Assembly: GCF_000820125.1 (NCBI RefSeq) | Contig: NZ_CDBY01000049.1 | Span: forward strand, 1 to 64,000 | Direction: 5' to 3' | Source: Aeromonas simiae | GTDB taxonomy: Bacteria > Pseudomonadota > Gammaproteobacteria > Enterobacterales > Aeromonadaceae | Length of the DNA stretch: 64,000 nucleotides | Shown: positions 8,617 to 15,985 of the stretch, in pieces | Numbering within the stretch: the stretch's first letter is position 1 | How the letters are laid out: every line of letters starts with the position of its first letter | Program-made: the position numbers and the translations under genes | Notes under the pieces: generated by a model | Database searches by the model: none | What the model was told of the DNA's origin: nothing | What the model saw: the letters and a program-made list of their open reading frames with translations, nothing else

Positions 8617-9519
8617 CTAGCGCTGTGGCAGCCAGGCGGCGCCGCGCACCCCGCTACTGTCACCGTGCCGGGCCGGCAACAGCCGGGTCAGGCAGCGGTC
8701 GGTGAACAGCCAGGGGGTGATGGCGGCTGGCAGATCCTCATAGAGGCTCGCCACGTTGGAGAGGCCACCGCCGAAGACAATGACGTCCGGATCGAGCAGG
8801 TTGATGACGCTCGCCAGGCTGCGCCCCAAGGCGTGGATGAAGTGGCCGTAGTGGGCCTGCGCCTCGGCATCCCCCTCTGCGGCCGCCGTCAGGATCCCCT
8901 GCGGTGACAGGCTGCGGCCATGGCGCTCGACGAAGCGCCCGGCAAAGCCGGTGCCCGAGACGAAGCGCTCGATACAGTTGCTGCGCCCGCAGTAGCAGGG
9001 CTGGGCCGGGCCATCGAACTGGGGGGCATAGCCGGGCAGCGGATTGTGCCCCCACTCGCCGCTGATGGCGTTGGGGCCCACCAGCAGGCGCTGGTGCGCC
9101 ACGATCCCGCCGCCGCAGCCGGTGCCGAGGATCACCCCGAACACTAGGTTGGCGCCGCTGCCGGCGCCGTCGAGCGCCTCGGAGAGGGTGAAGCAGTCGG
9201 CATCGTTGGCCATCCACACCGGCTGACCGAGCGCCGCCTCCAGATCGGCCTTGAGCGGGTGGCCGTTGAGGAACAGGCAGTTGGCGTTCTTGATGCAGCC
9301 GTTATCGCTGCGCACCGCGCCGGGCAGGCCGATGCCGATGCTAAAGGGGGCGCCGGCCTCCTCGGCAAAACCGCGAATGAAGCCAGTCACCACCTCGATG
9401 AAGGTGGCGTAGCCCTGCTGCGGGGTCGCGATGCGGCGCCGGCAGCGCTCGTTGCCGGCGGCATCGAGCAGCAGCCCCTCCATCTTGGTGCCGCCGATAT
9501 CCAGTCCCAGTCGTAACAT
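8617..9519 (-). CDS. mak: ROK-family sugar kinase (Mak-like manno/fructokinase)
   Basis: 300 residues. The ATP site is DIGGTK (7-12) and the catalytic Asp106 is in MANDADCF. The ROK zinc signature is present (EWGHNPLPG, then CYCGRSNC). The ending HGDSSGVRGAAWL is nearly the same as in E. coli Mak, which phosphorylates fructose and mannose. In this locus it would phosphorylate the free hexose released by the GH1 enzyme; mannose is favoured because manA shares the operator. Gene spacing (20 bases after IIA) indicates the PTS operon. The symbol is by resemblance only. Confidence 0.82.
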   Translation of the reverse strand: MLRLGLDIGGTKMEGLLLDAAGNERCRRRIATPQQGYATFIEVVTGFIRGFAEEAGAPFSIGIGLPGAVRSDNGCIKNANCLFLNGHPLKADLEAALGQPVWMANDADCFTLSEALDGAGSGANLVFGVILGTGCGGGIVAHQRLLVGPNAISGEWGHNPLPGYAPQFDGPAQPCYCGRSNCIERFVSGTGFAGRFVERHGRSLSPQGILTAAAEGDAEAQAHYGHFIHALGRSLASVINLLDPDVIVFGGGLSNVASLYEDLPAAITPWLFTDRCLTRLLPARHGDSSGVRGAAWLPQR

Positions 9520-9539
9520 GCTGCTACTCCTTTGCCTGA

Positions 9540-9851
9540 TCAGGCCGCCTGACGGCGGTAAATGTCGATGAGCTCGACCACCAGCTCCTTGGCCAGCATG
9601 GAGGTCATCAGGTGATCCTGGGCGTGCACCAGCACCAGGGTGACGGCGATCTCGCCGGTGCCCTGATCGGCCTCGATCAGCTTGGTCTGCACCGCGTGGG
9701 CGGCGTTGGCCGCCTCGGTGGCCTGCTTGAGCAGATCGTCGGCCTCGCTAAACTGGCCCTGCTTGGCGCAGAGCAGCGCCTCGTAGCAGAGGCTGCGGGA
9801 CTGGCCGGCATTGATGATGATGCCCATGACGGTTTCTTCGAGATCAAACAT
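9540..9851 (-). CDS. PTS IIA, lactose/cellobiose (diacetylchitobiose) family
   Basis: 103 residues, all-helical. The phosphorylated His76 and the metal-binding Asp79 lie in LVLVHAQDHLMTS, the hallmark of the Lac-family IIA. It would accept phosphate from HPr and pass it to the IIB encoded upstream in the same operon. The start is supported by AAGGAG with 7-base spacing; longer in-frame extensions are shadow sequence of the GH1 gene. It lies 32 bases after the GH1 gene. Confidence 0.92.
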   Translation of the reverse strand: MFDLEETVMGIIINAGQSRSLCYEALLCAKQGQFSEADDLLKQATEAANAAHAVQTKLIEADQGTGEIAVTLVLVHAQDHLMTSMLAKELVVELIDIYRRQAA

Positions 9852-9883
9852 GCTGTACTCCTTGTGTTGCTGTCGGGGCCGGC

Positions 9884-11266
9884 TTAGAAGCCGCCGCGGC
9901 GCGAGACGTCGGCGAACCACTCGCCGCTTTTCTTGATGCGGCGCTCGCCGCTTTCCAGATCGAGGCGGATGAAGCCATAGCGGTTCTTGTAGGCATTGCT
10001 CCACGACCAGTTGTCGATGAAGGTCCACAAGTGGTAGCCGAGGCACTGGCACCCCTCGCCGATCCCCTTGTGTACCCAGCGCAGGTGGTCGCTGACGAAG
10101 GCGATGCGGTAGTCATCCTGGATCTGGCCATCCTCGCCGAGGAACTTCTCCTCCCCCTCGACCCCCATGCCGTTCTCGGAGATGAAGCAGGGGATGTTGC
10201 CGTAGTGGTCGCGCAGGTTGGTGAGGATGTCGTAGATCCCCTTCTCGTAGATCTCCCAGCCCCGGTGCGGGTTCATCTTGCGCCCCGGCATCTCGTAGTA
10301 GTCGAAGAACCACTCCGGCATGAAGGGGCTGGCGGGGTTGACCGCGTTGCTGCGCGCCTTGACCCGGCGCGGCTGGTAGTAGTTGACCCCGAGCACGTCC
10401 ACCTTGCCGGCGGCCAGCAGCTCGCGATCGCCCGGCTCGCAGGGCGGCAGCTGATCATATTCCCGCAGCAGCGCCACCAGCTCGCTCGGGTACTCGCCGC
10501 GCACCGCCGGATCGAGGAAGCTGCGGTTGAAGAAGAGATCGGCGATGTTGGCCGCCTTCAGATCCGCCGGGTGCTGAGAGCGCGGATAGGAGGGGGTCAG
10601 GTTGAGGATGATGCCGATCTGGCCATCCTGACCCTGACTGCGATAAGCCTGCACCGCCTTGGCATGGGCCAGCATGGTGTGATAGGCCACGCGGGCGGCG
10701 CGGCGAAAATCGACCACGTTCGGGTAGTGGAAGTCGTAGAGATAGCCCCCCTCGACCGGCACGATCGGCTCGTTGAAGGTGAACCAGTGCTTGACCTTGC
10801 CCCCGAACAGCTGGAAGCAGGTGGCGGCAAACTCGGCGAAGGCATCGACCACCTCGCGGCTCTCCCAACCCCCCTTCTCCTGCATCACCATCGGCATGTC
10901 GAAGTGGAACAGGTTGATGAAGGGGGTGATGCCGCGCGCCAGCAGCTCGTCGAGCATGGCGTGGTAGAAGCGCACCGCCTCCGGGTTGGGCTCGCCCCGC
11001 CCTTCGGGCAGCAGACGGGCCCAGGCGATCGAGGTGCGAAAGCTGTTGTGGCCAATTTGCGCCATCAGGGCGATGTCATCGCGAAAGTGCTGATAGAAGG
11101 TCGAGGTATCGGCCGGGCCGACCTGCTGGTGAAAACGGTGCGGCTCGATGGCGAACCAGTGATCCCAGATGGTCGGGGCCTTGCCCCCTTGCAAGCTGGC
11201 GCCTTCGGCCTGGGGGGCGGATGAGGCACTGCCCCACCAGAAGGTGTCGGGGAAACGGTACTGCAT
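9884..11266 (-). CDS. GH1 6-phospho-beta-glycosidase
   Basis: 460 residues, the full GH1 length. Acid/base Glu166 in FTFNEP and nucleophile Glu364 in ISENGMG. The phosphate-recognition loop reads SWSNAYKNRY (421-430): Ser421 and Tyr430 match the phospho-glycosidase triad, but the usual Lys position holds Asn428, with Lys427 next to it. In the operon it would split the PTS-imported disaccharide phosphate into a hexose and a hexose-6-phosphate. Gluco- or manno-specificity cannot be read from sequence; the locus suggests manno. The start has AGGAG upstream. Confidence 0.9.
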   Translation of the reverse strand: MQYRFPDTFWWGSASSAPQAEGASLQGGKAPTIWDHWFAIEPHRFHQQVGPADTSTFYQHFRDDIALMAQIGHNSFRTSIAWARLLPEGRGEPNPEAVRFYHAMLDELLARGITPFINLFHFDMPMVMQEKGGWESREVVDAFAEFAATCFQLFGGKVKHWFTFNEPIVPVEGGYLYDFHYPNVVDFRRAARVAYHTMLAHAKAVQAYRSQGQDGQIGIILNLTPSYPRSQHPADLKAANIADLFFNRSFLDPAVRGEYPSELVALLREYDQLPPCEPGDRELLAAGKVDVLGVNYYQPRRVKARSNAVNPASPFMPEWFFDYYEMPGRKMNPHRGWEIYEKGIYDILTNLRDHYGNIPCFISENGMGVEGEEKFLGEDGQIQDDYRIAFVSDHLRWVHKGIGEGCQCLGYHLWTFIDNWSWSNAYKNRYGFIRLDLESGERRIKKSGEWFADVSRRGGF

Positions 11267-11315
11267 GGTGATTCTCCTCTGGGCCGCCCCACAGGGCGGC
11301 CGGCGGCAATAGGGA

Positions 11316-12650
11316 TTAACGGGCGTTGGCGGTGGCCATGGGGGCGCTGACGGCCTCGTCACTCTGGTCGTCGGCCTCCTGCTTGAGCAGGGTGCGCTCA
11401 TAGGCCTTCAGGAACGGGTAGTACATGACGGCGGCCGAGCACATGCACAGAACGCTCATCACCGCCGGACTGATGGCCCAGTTGGCGGCCCAGGAGGCGC
11501 CGATAGGGCCGGGGGTGGTCCAGGGGGTCAGCGAGGCGACGCGGGCGACCAGCCCCAGATCGAGGGCGAACCAGGCCAGGGTGGCGTTGATCATCGGCAC
11601 CAGGATGAAGGGCAGGAAGAACACCGGGTTCATCACGATCGGGGCCCCGAACAGGATCGGCTCGTTGATGTTAAACAGACCGGGCACCACCCCCATCTTG
11701 CCGATGGAGCGCAGGTGCGCCGCCTTGCTGCGCAGCAGCAGGAAGGCCAGCGGCAGGGTGGAGCCAACCCCGCCGATCAGCAGGTAGTGATCCCAAAAAC
11801 CTTGCAGGAAGATGTGCGGCAGCGCCTCGCCGGCGGCCATGGCGGCCTGGTTGTTGGCCAGGTTGGCCATCCAGAACGGGTTCATGATGCCGGTCACGAT
11901 GAGGGCGCCGTGGATGCCGGCAAACCAGAGGATCTGGCACAGCAGCACCGCCAGCAGCATGGCAGGCAGCGAGTCGGAGGCAGCCACCAGCGGCTCGACC
12001 AACGACATGATGGCCTGCGGCAGGATCATGCCGGTGCTGCTCTCGATCAGCAGGTTGAGCGGATGCAGGGTCAGGATGATGACCAGCACCGGGATCAGCA
12101 CCTCAAAGGAGCGGGCCACACCGGTCGGCACCTGGGGCGGCAGCTTGATGGTGACGTTGCGGCGCTTGAGCAGGGCATACATCTCGGAGGCATAGATGGC
12201 CGTCAGCAGGGCGGTGAAGATCCCTTGGCCCGAGAAGTACTGCATCGAGATAGCCCCCTCCTTGACCGGCGCGGCCACCAGCATGAAGGCCATCAGGCAG
12301 AGCAGGCCGGTGGTCACCGGGTCCAGCCCATTCTGGCGGGCTAGGCTAGCGCCGATGCCGACCGAGATGAACAGGGTCATCAGCCCCATGCTGAGCTGGA
12401 ACGGCAACAGCAGCTGGGTTTGGTAGGTGCTGGCAAAATCGAGCCAGGCACGGGCGAAGCCCCACTGGGTCTGGGGCGAGAAGGGCGGGTAGATGAACAC
12501 CAGCATGAAGCTGCCGACGATCATGAACGGCAGTGCGGCGATGAAGCCATCGCGGATGGCCTGGATGTACTTCTGCTGCCCTAGGCGTCCGGCCAGGGGG
12601 CTGATCTTCTGCTCGATCAGTGAGACGAAGCGGTCGTAAAAGGTACTCAT
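11316..12650 (-). CDS. PTS IIC, lactose/cellobiose family
   Basis: 444 residues with about ten hydrophobic segments. It carries the family's substrate-site region FNINEPILFGAPIVMNP and HGALIVTGIMNPFW. It is the membrane channel that moves and helps phosphorylate a beta-linked disaccharide. It sits 28 bases after IIB and 49 bases before the GH1 gene in one operon. A paralogue of similar length is encoded divergently at 13231. Start ATG at 12650 with GGAAGAG nearby. Confidence 0.92.
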   Translation of the reverse strand: MSTFYDRFVSLIEQKISPLAGRLGQQKYIQAIRDGFIAALPFMIVGSFMLVFIYPPFSPQTQWGFARAWLDFASTYQTQLLLPFQLSMGLMTLFISVGIGASLARQNGLDPVTTGLLCLMAFMLVAAPVKEGAISMQYFSGQGIFTALLTAIYASEMYALLKRRNVTIKLPPQVPTGVARSFEVLIPVLVIILTLHPLNLLIESSTGMILPQAIMSLVEPLVAASDSLPAMLLAVLLCQILWFAGIHGALIVTGIMNPFWMANLANNQAAMAAGEALPHIFLQGFWDHYLLIGGVGSTLPLAFLLLRSKAAHLRSIGKMGVVPGLFNINEPILFGAPIVMNPVFFLPFILVPMINATLAWFALDLGLVARVASLTPWTTPGPIGASWAANWAISPAVMSVLCMCSAAVMYYPFLKAYERTLLKQEADDQSDEAVSAPMATANAR

Positions 12651-12678
12651 GGACTCTTCCTTGTAGTGGTAAGCAAAA

Positions 12679-12984
12679 TCAGCCGATCAGCGACAGGGCG
12701 TGATCCAGCACCTTGTCACCCCGTTGCATGCCGTAGTCGATCATGTCGATGACGGCGACCGGCACCCCGTGCGGTGCGGCGCGGCCGGCCAGCTCGGCCT
12801 GCATGTATTTCACCTGCGGCCCCAGCAGCACCACCTGGTAGTGGGGCATCTGGGCATCGAACTCGCTGGCACCGAAGGCGTTGATCTCCGCCGCCAGGCC
12901 ACGTTTGGCCGCCTCTTCCTTCATCTTCTTGACCAGCAGACCGGTGGACATACCGGAGGAGCAGCACAGCATGATCTTGTTCAT
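12679..12984 (-). CDS. PTS IIB, lactose/cellobiose family
   Basis: 101 residues. The phospho-Cys8 lies in LCCSSGMSTGLLV, and VVLLGPQVKYM is the conserved core of ChbB/CelA-type IIB. First gene of the minus-strand operon. The exact operator palindrome lies 59 bases upstream of its start and a CRP-like site lies 91 bases upstream. The start is set by AGGGAG and by the family's N-terminus; upstream in-frame Met codons run into the operator region. Confidence 0.92.
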   Translation of the reverse strand: MNKIMLCCSSGMSTGLLVKKMKEEAAKRGLAAEINAFGASEFDAQMPHYQVVLLGPQVKYMQAELAGRAAPHGVPVAVIDMIDYGMQRGDKVLDHALSLIG

Positions 12985-13042
12985 CAACGAATCTCCCTGA
13001 GTAGTAATGGACGATGAAATTACGGGGCCATTGAAACACAAC

Positions 13043-13056
13043 GGAAACCGGTTTCC
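13043..13056. promoter_or_regulatory. LacI-type operator between divergent PTS genes
   Basis: Perfect palindrome GGAAACCGGTTTCC. On the minus strand AATGGAAACCGGTTTCC is identical to the site before manA, and a -10-like AACAAT directly abuts it (13057-13062). A wider inverted pair, ACGGAAA (13041-13047) and TTTCCGT (13062-13068), overlaps the site and could give a second half-site. Confidence 0.8.
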
Positions 13057-13074
13057 ATTGTTTTCCGTATGCTT

Positions 13075-13090
13075 TGTGATCGAGATCGCT
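13075..13090. promoter_or_regulatory. CRP-like site in the PTS divergent promoter region
   Basis: TGTGATCGAGATCGCT matches the CRP core consensus TGTGATCTAGATCACA at 13 of 16 positions, with an intact left half (TGTGA) and a degraded right half. It lies beside the repressor site, as expected for a catabolite-controlled PTS operon. Which of the two divergent promoters it serves is unclear. Confidence 0.55.
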
Positions 13091-13230
13091 CAAGGGAAAG
13101 GCTTGGCCATGATTTCTGTGAGGCGGGTTGGAAAAATAGGAGCGGAAACCGAAGCGGCAGGACTGTTTCCAAGAAAAGGGGCAAAATGGACACACCATCG
13201 CCGTGGGGCCAGTGAGGACGCAAGAGACGA

Positions 13231-14544
13231 ATGAACATGCAGGTCATGGGGATGCTGGTCAGCATCATCGAGCAGAGAATGGTGCCTGTGGCCAACTGGC
13301 TGACCCGCAGCCGCCACGTGATGGCCCTGCGCGACGGTTTTCAGCTGGCGATGCCCTTCATCATCGTCGGCAGCCTGCTGGTGCCGCTGCTCTATCCCCC
13401 GATCGCCTCCGATAACCTGCATCCGCTGGCCACCGGGCTGCGCCAGCTCTCGCAACAGCTCACCCCCTGGCTCTACCCTGTCTACAGCCACACCACCGGG
13501 CTCATCGCGCTGATCATTGCCTTCGGCGCCTCGGCCAGCCTGGCTAAGGCCTACCAGATGCCGGAGCGGCTCAGCGGCCTGTGCGGCTGCGTCGCCTTCC
13601 TGCTGCTCATCGACTTTCGGTCGCTGCAAAGCGGGGTGTTTGGTTATCTCGGGGGGCTGGGCATCTTCACCGCCCTGCTGGCGGCCTTCTACACGGTGGA
13701 GGTGATCCGTCTGTTTCACCGCGCCGGCTGGATCATCTTCTTTCCCGACGAGGTGCCACTGATGACCCGGCAGGGCTTTCAGCTCATCATCCCGCTGCTG
13801 TTTGTCACCCTCTCCTTGAGCCTGCTACGGCTGTGGTTGCAGAGCCATTTCGGCATCTCGATGCCGGAGCTGATGGAGCAACTGTTCCAGCCGCTGGTGA
13901 CCGGCGCCGACACCCTGCCGGCCCTGCTCATCGCCCTGCTGGTGGCCCACCTGCTCTGGTTCATGGGGGTGCACGGCGCCCTCATCGTCAACGGCCTGCT
14001 CTCCCCTTTCTGGATGGCGGGGCTCAGCGCCAACCAAGGAGCGCTGATGGCGGGCGAGCCGCTGCCGCACATCTTCTTGCAGGGATTTTGGGACTACTAC
14101 CTGCTGATCGGCGGCATCGGCACCACCCTGCCGCTGGTGTTCATGGCGATGCGCAGCCGCAGCCGCACCCTGCACTCGGTCGGCCGGCTCGGCTTCATCC
14201 CCTCCCTGTTCAACATCAATGAGCCGATCCTGTTCGGCTTTCCCATCATCATGAATCCGCTCTTCTTTCTGCCTTTCATAGGGGTGCCGATGATCAACGC
14301 CACCCTGGCCTGGCTGCTGACCCAGTGGGGCTATCTGGATCGCTTCGTGGCCATGCTGCCCTGGTCGATGCCCTCCCCCCTCGGCGCCGCCTGGGCGGCC
14401 AACGGCAGTTGGGCCAACGCCCTGATGGTGCTGGTCTGCATCCTCAACAGCTATGTGCTCTATCGCCCCTTCTTCATCGCCCACGAGCGGATGTTGCTAG
14501 AGCAGGAGGCGGCGCGCCAGCAGCGGGCGAACAGGGGCCAATAG
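13231..14544 (+). CDS. Second PTS IIC, lactose/cellobiose family, orphan
   Basis: 437 residues with multiple membrane segments, and the same landmarks as the operon IIC (FNINEPILFGFPIIMNP, VHGALIVNGLLSPFW). No IIA or IIB gene accompanies it, so it probably uses the IIA/IIB encoded divergently. It may widen the substrate range or act in sensing; both ideas are inference. The first Met at 13231 has only a weak ribosome site; Met codons at 13237 and 13246 are alternatives. The operator and CRP-like site lie 140-190 bases upstream. Confidence 0.87.
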   Translation: MNMQVMGMLVSIIEQRMVPVANWLTRSRHVMALRDGFQLAMPFIIVGSLLVPLLYPPIASDNLHPLATGLRQLSQQLTPWLYPVYSHTTGLIALIIAFGASASLAKAYQMPERLSGLCGCVAFLLLIDFRSLQSGVFGYLGGLGIFTALLAAFYTVEVIRLFHRAGWIIFFPDEVPLMTRQGFQLIIPLLFVTLSLSLLRLWLQSHFGISMPELMEQLFQPLVTGADTLPALLIALLVAHLLWFMGVHGALIVNGLLSPFWMAGLSANQGALMAGEPLPHIFLQGFWDYYLLIGGIGTTLPLVFMAMRSRSRTLHSVGRLGFIPSLFNINEPILFGFPIIMNPLFFLPFIGVPMINATLAWLLTQWGYLDRFVAMLPWSMPSPLGAAWAANGSWANALMVLVCILNSYVLYRPFFIAHERMLLEQEAARQQRANRGQ

Positions 14545-14555
14545 CCCCCAACGCG

Positions 14556-14579
14556 AAGAGGGGCCTGATGGCCCCTCTT
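14556..14579. terminator. Hairpin between convergent IIC and manA genes
   Basis: A 10-bp perfect stem (AAGAGGGGCC / GGCCCCTCTT) with loop tgat lies just after the IIC stop. No clear T tract follows on either strand, so it may pause rather than fully terminate transcription. Confidence 0.5.
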
Positions 14580-14599
14580 GGTGGTCAATCTTTCCCCTC

Positions 14600-15796
14600 T
14601 CACACCCGGTTGCCGGCCCGGGCAAACCGCCCCTTAGCCTGTACCCGATAACGGCCGGTGGCCGCGGGCACGAAGGCCGACTGGCCCGGTTGCAAGCTCA
14701 GGGACGCGCCCTCCTGCACCAGCGACAATTCGCCATCGATGGCCAGCAGCACCTCGGCACTGGCGCTGTGCAGCTCGTGCAGCCCGGCCGGGTAGACGCT
14801 GAAGGTGAAATCCGGCACCGGCACGTCGAAGTGCTGCACCGCCCCCTCCAGGTGGGGCGCCAGCATTATCTTCTCCGCCGGCGTGGGCTCGCAGCGGGTG
14901 CAGGAGAGCAGCTCCTCCACGTCCATGTGCTTGCCGGTCAACCCGGCGCGCAGCACGTTGTCCGAGTTGGCCATGATTTCCAGCCCCGCACCACGGATGT
15001 AGGCGTGCGGCGTGCCGGCGCCTAAGTACATGGCCTGGCCCGGCGCCAGGGTCACCACGTGCAGCAGCAGCGGCGCAAACAGCCCCACGTCCCCTGGGTA
15101 CTGCTCGAACAAGTCGAGCACGGCGGCGAAGGTCTCCTCCTCGCGGTGGGCCAGGGCTGCGGCGTGCAGTGCCGCGAGCGCCTCCTCTTTGGCGTGCCCC
15201 TGCAAGGTCAGCAGGGCGCGAAAAAAGCGCGCCAGCCCAGCCGGGGTCTGCTCGGCGGCGAAGGCGCTGACCAAAGACGCCAGACTCGGCGCGGCAACCA
15301 GCTGGAACAGGGCGAGGATGGCGGCGAAGTCGCGAAAACCGTTCATCGCCTGATAGGGGGTGAGGGCGAACACCAGCTCGGGCTTGTGGTTGTCATCGCG
15401 GTAGTTGCGGTTTGGCGCGTTGGCGGTGAGCCCGGCGGCGTTATCGCGGGCAAAGCCGGCCTGAGCTTGCGCCTTGCTCGGGTGCACCTGTACCGAGAGG
15501 GCTTTCTCGGCGCACAGCACCTTGAACAGGAACGGCAGGGCGCCAACAGGCGCGGCGCTGGCGCCGAGGGTAGCCTCGGGATGGGCGGCGATGAGGTCGG
15601 CCAAACGAGTGGGCGCACCGTCCACCTCGACCAAGGAGCAGCCGTTGGGGTGGGCGCCCATCCACAGCTCGGCCTGGGGCGCCCCTTCGGGGTTGGGTAG
15701 GCCAAACAGGGTGGTGAGGGCCGTGCGGCTGCCCCACTCGTAATGCTGAACTAGGTTGGTCATGCGGTAGAAGGGGGAGAGGGTGGTCTGTGTCAT
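14600..15796 (-). CDS. manA: Mannose-6-phosphate isomerase, class I
   Basis: 398 residues. Zinc-site and active-site landmarks are present: AELWMGAHPNG near 42-52, SVQVHPSK with Gln103 and His105, and GAGTPHAY. The enzyme converts mannose-6-phosphate to fructose-6-phosphate in the cytoplasm. The locus operator lies 62 bases upstream and abuts a perfect TATAAT, so this copy appears to belong to the LacI-type regulon. It is separated from the PTS operon by the convergent orphan IIC gene. The ATG at 15796 starts MTQTTLSPFYRM; upstream residues in frame overlap the promoter. Confidence 0.93.
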   Translation of the reverse strand: MTQTTLSPFYRMTNLVQHYEWGSRTALTTLFGLPNPEGAPQAELWMGAHPNGCSLVEVDGAPTRLADLIAAHPEATLGASAAPVGALPFLFKVLCAEKALSVQVHPSKAQAQAGFARDNAAGLTANAPNRNYRDDNHKPELVFALTPYQAMNGFRDFAAILALFQLVAAPSLASLVSAFAAEQTPAGLARFFRALLTLQGHAKEEALAALHAAALAHREEETFAAVLDLFEQYPGDVGLFAPLLLHVVTLAPGQAMYLGAGTPHAYIRGAGLEIMANSDNVLRAGLTGKHMDVEELLSCTRCEPTPAEKIMLAPHLEGAVQHFDVPVPDFTFSVYPAGLHELHSASAEVLLAIDGELSLVQEGASLSLQPGQSAFVPAATGRYRVQAKGRFARAGNRV

Positions 15797-15857
15797 GCTG
15801 CATCCATGGCAAGGGGCGATCGGCACGCGCGGCGCCGATACCTGGGCGGAACAAATT

Positions 15858-15877
15858 GGAAACCGGTTTCCATTATA
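15858..15877 (-). promoter_or_regulatory. manA promoter -10 with abutting LacI-type operator
   Basis: On the minus strand TATAAT (15877-15872) is followed directly by the palindrome GGAAACCGGTTTCC (15871-15858). The repressor would cover the start point. The -35 region is poor. The palindrome is identical to that at 13043-13056. Confidence 0.78.
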
Positions 15878-15985
15878 GATATATCTCTGCCCAAGTACAG
15901 CCGTGAAGGGCATGGCCCCCCGCTGCCGGCCCAATTTCATATGCTACTGTTTAATCTCACAATGTCGGCAGAAGGGAGAGACTCC

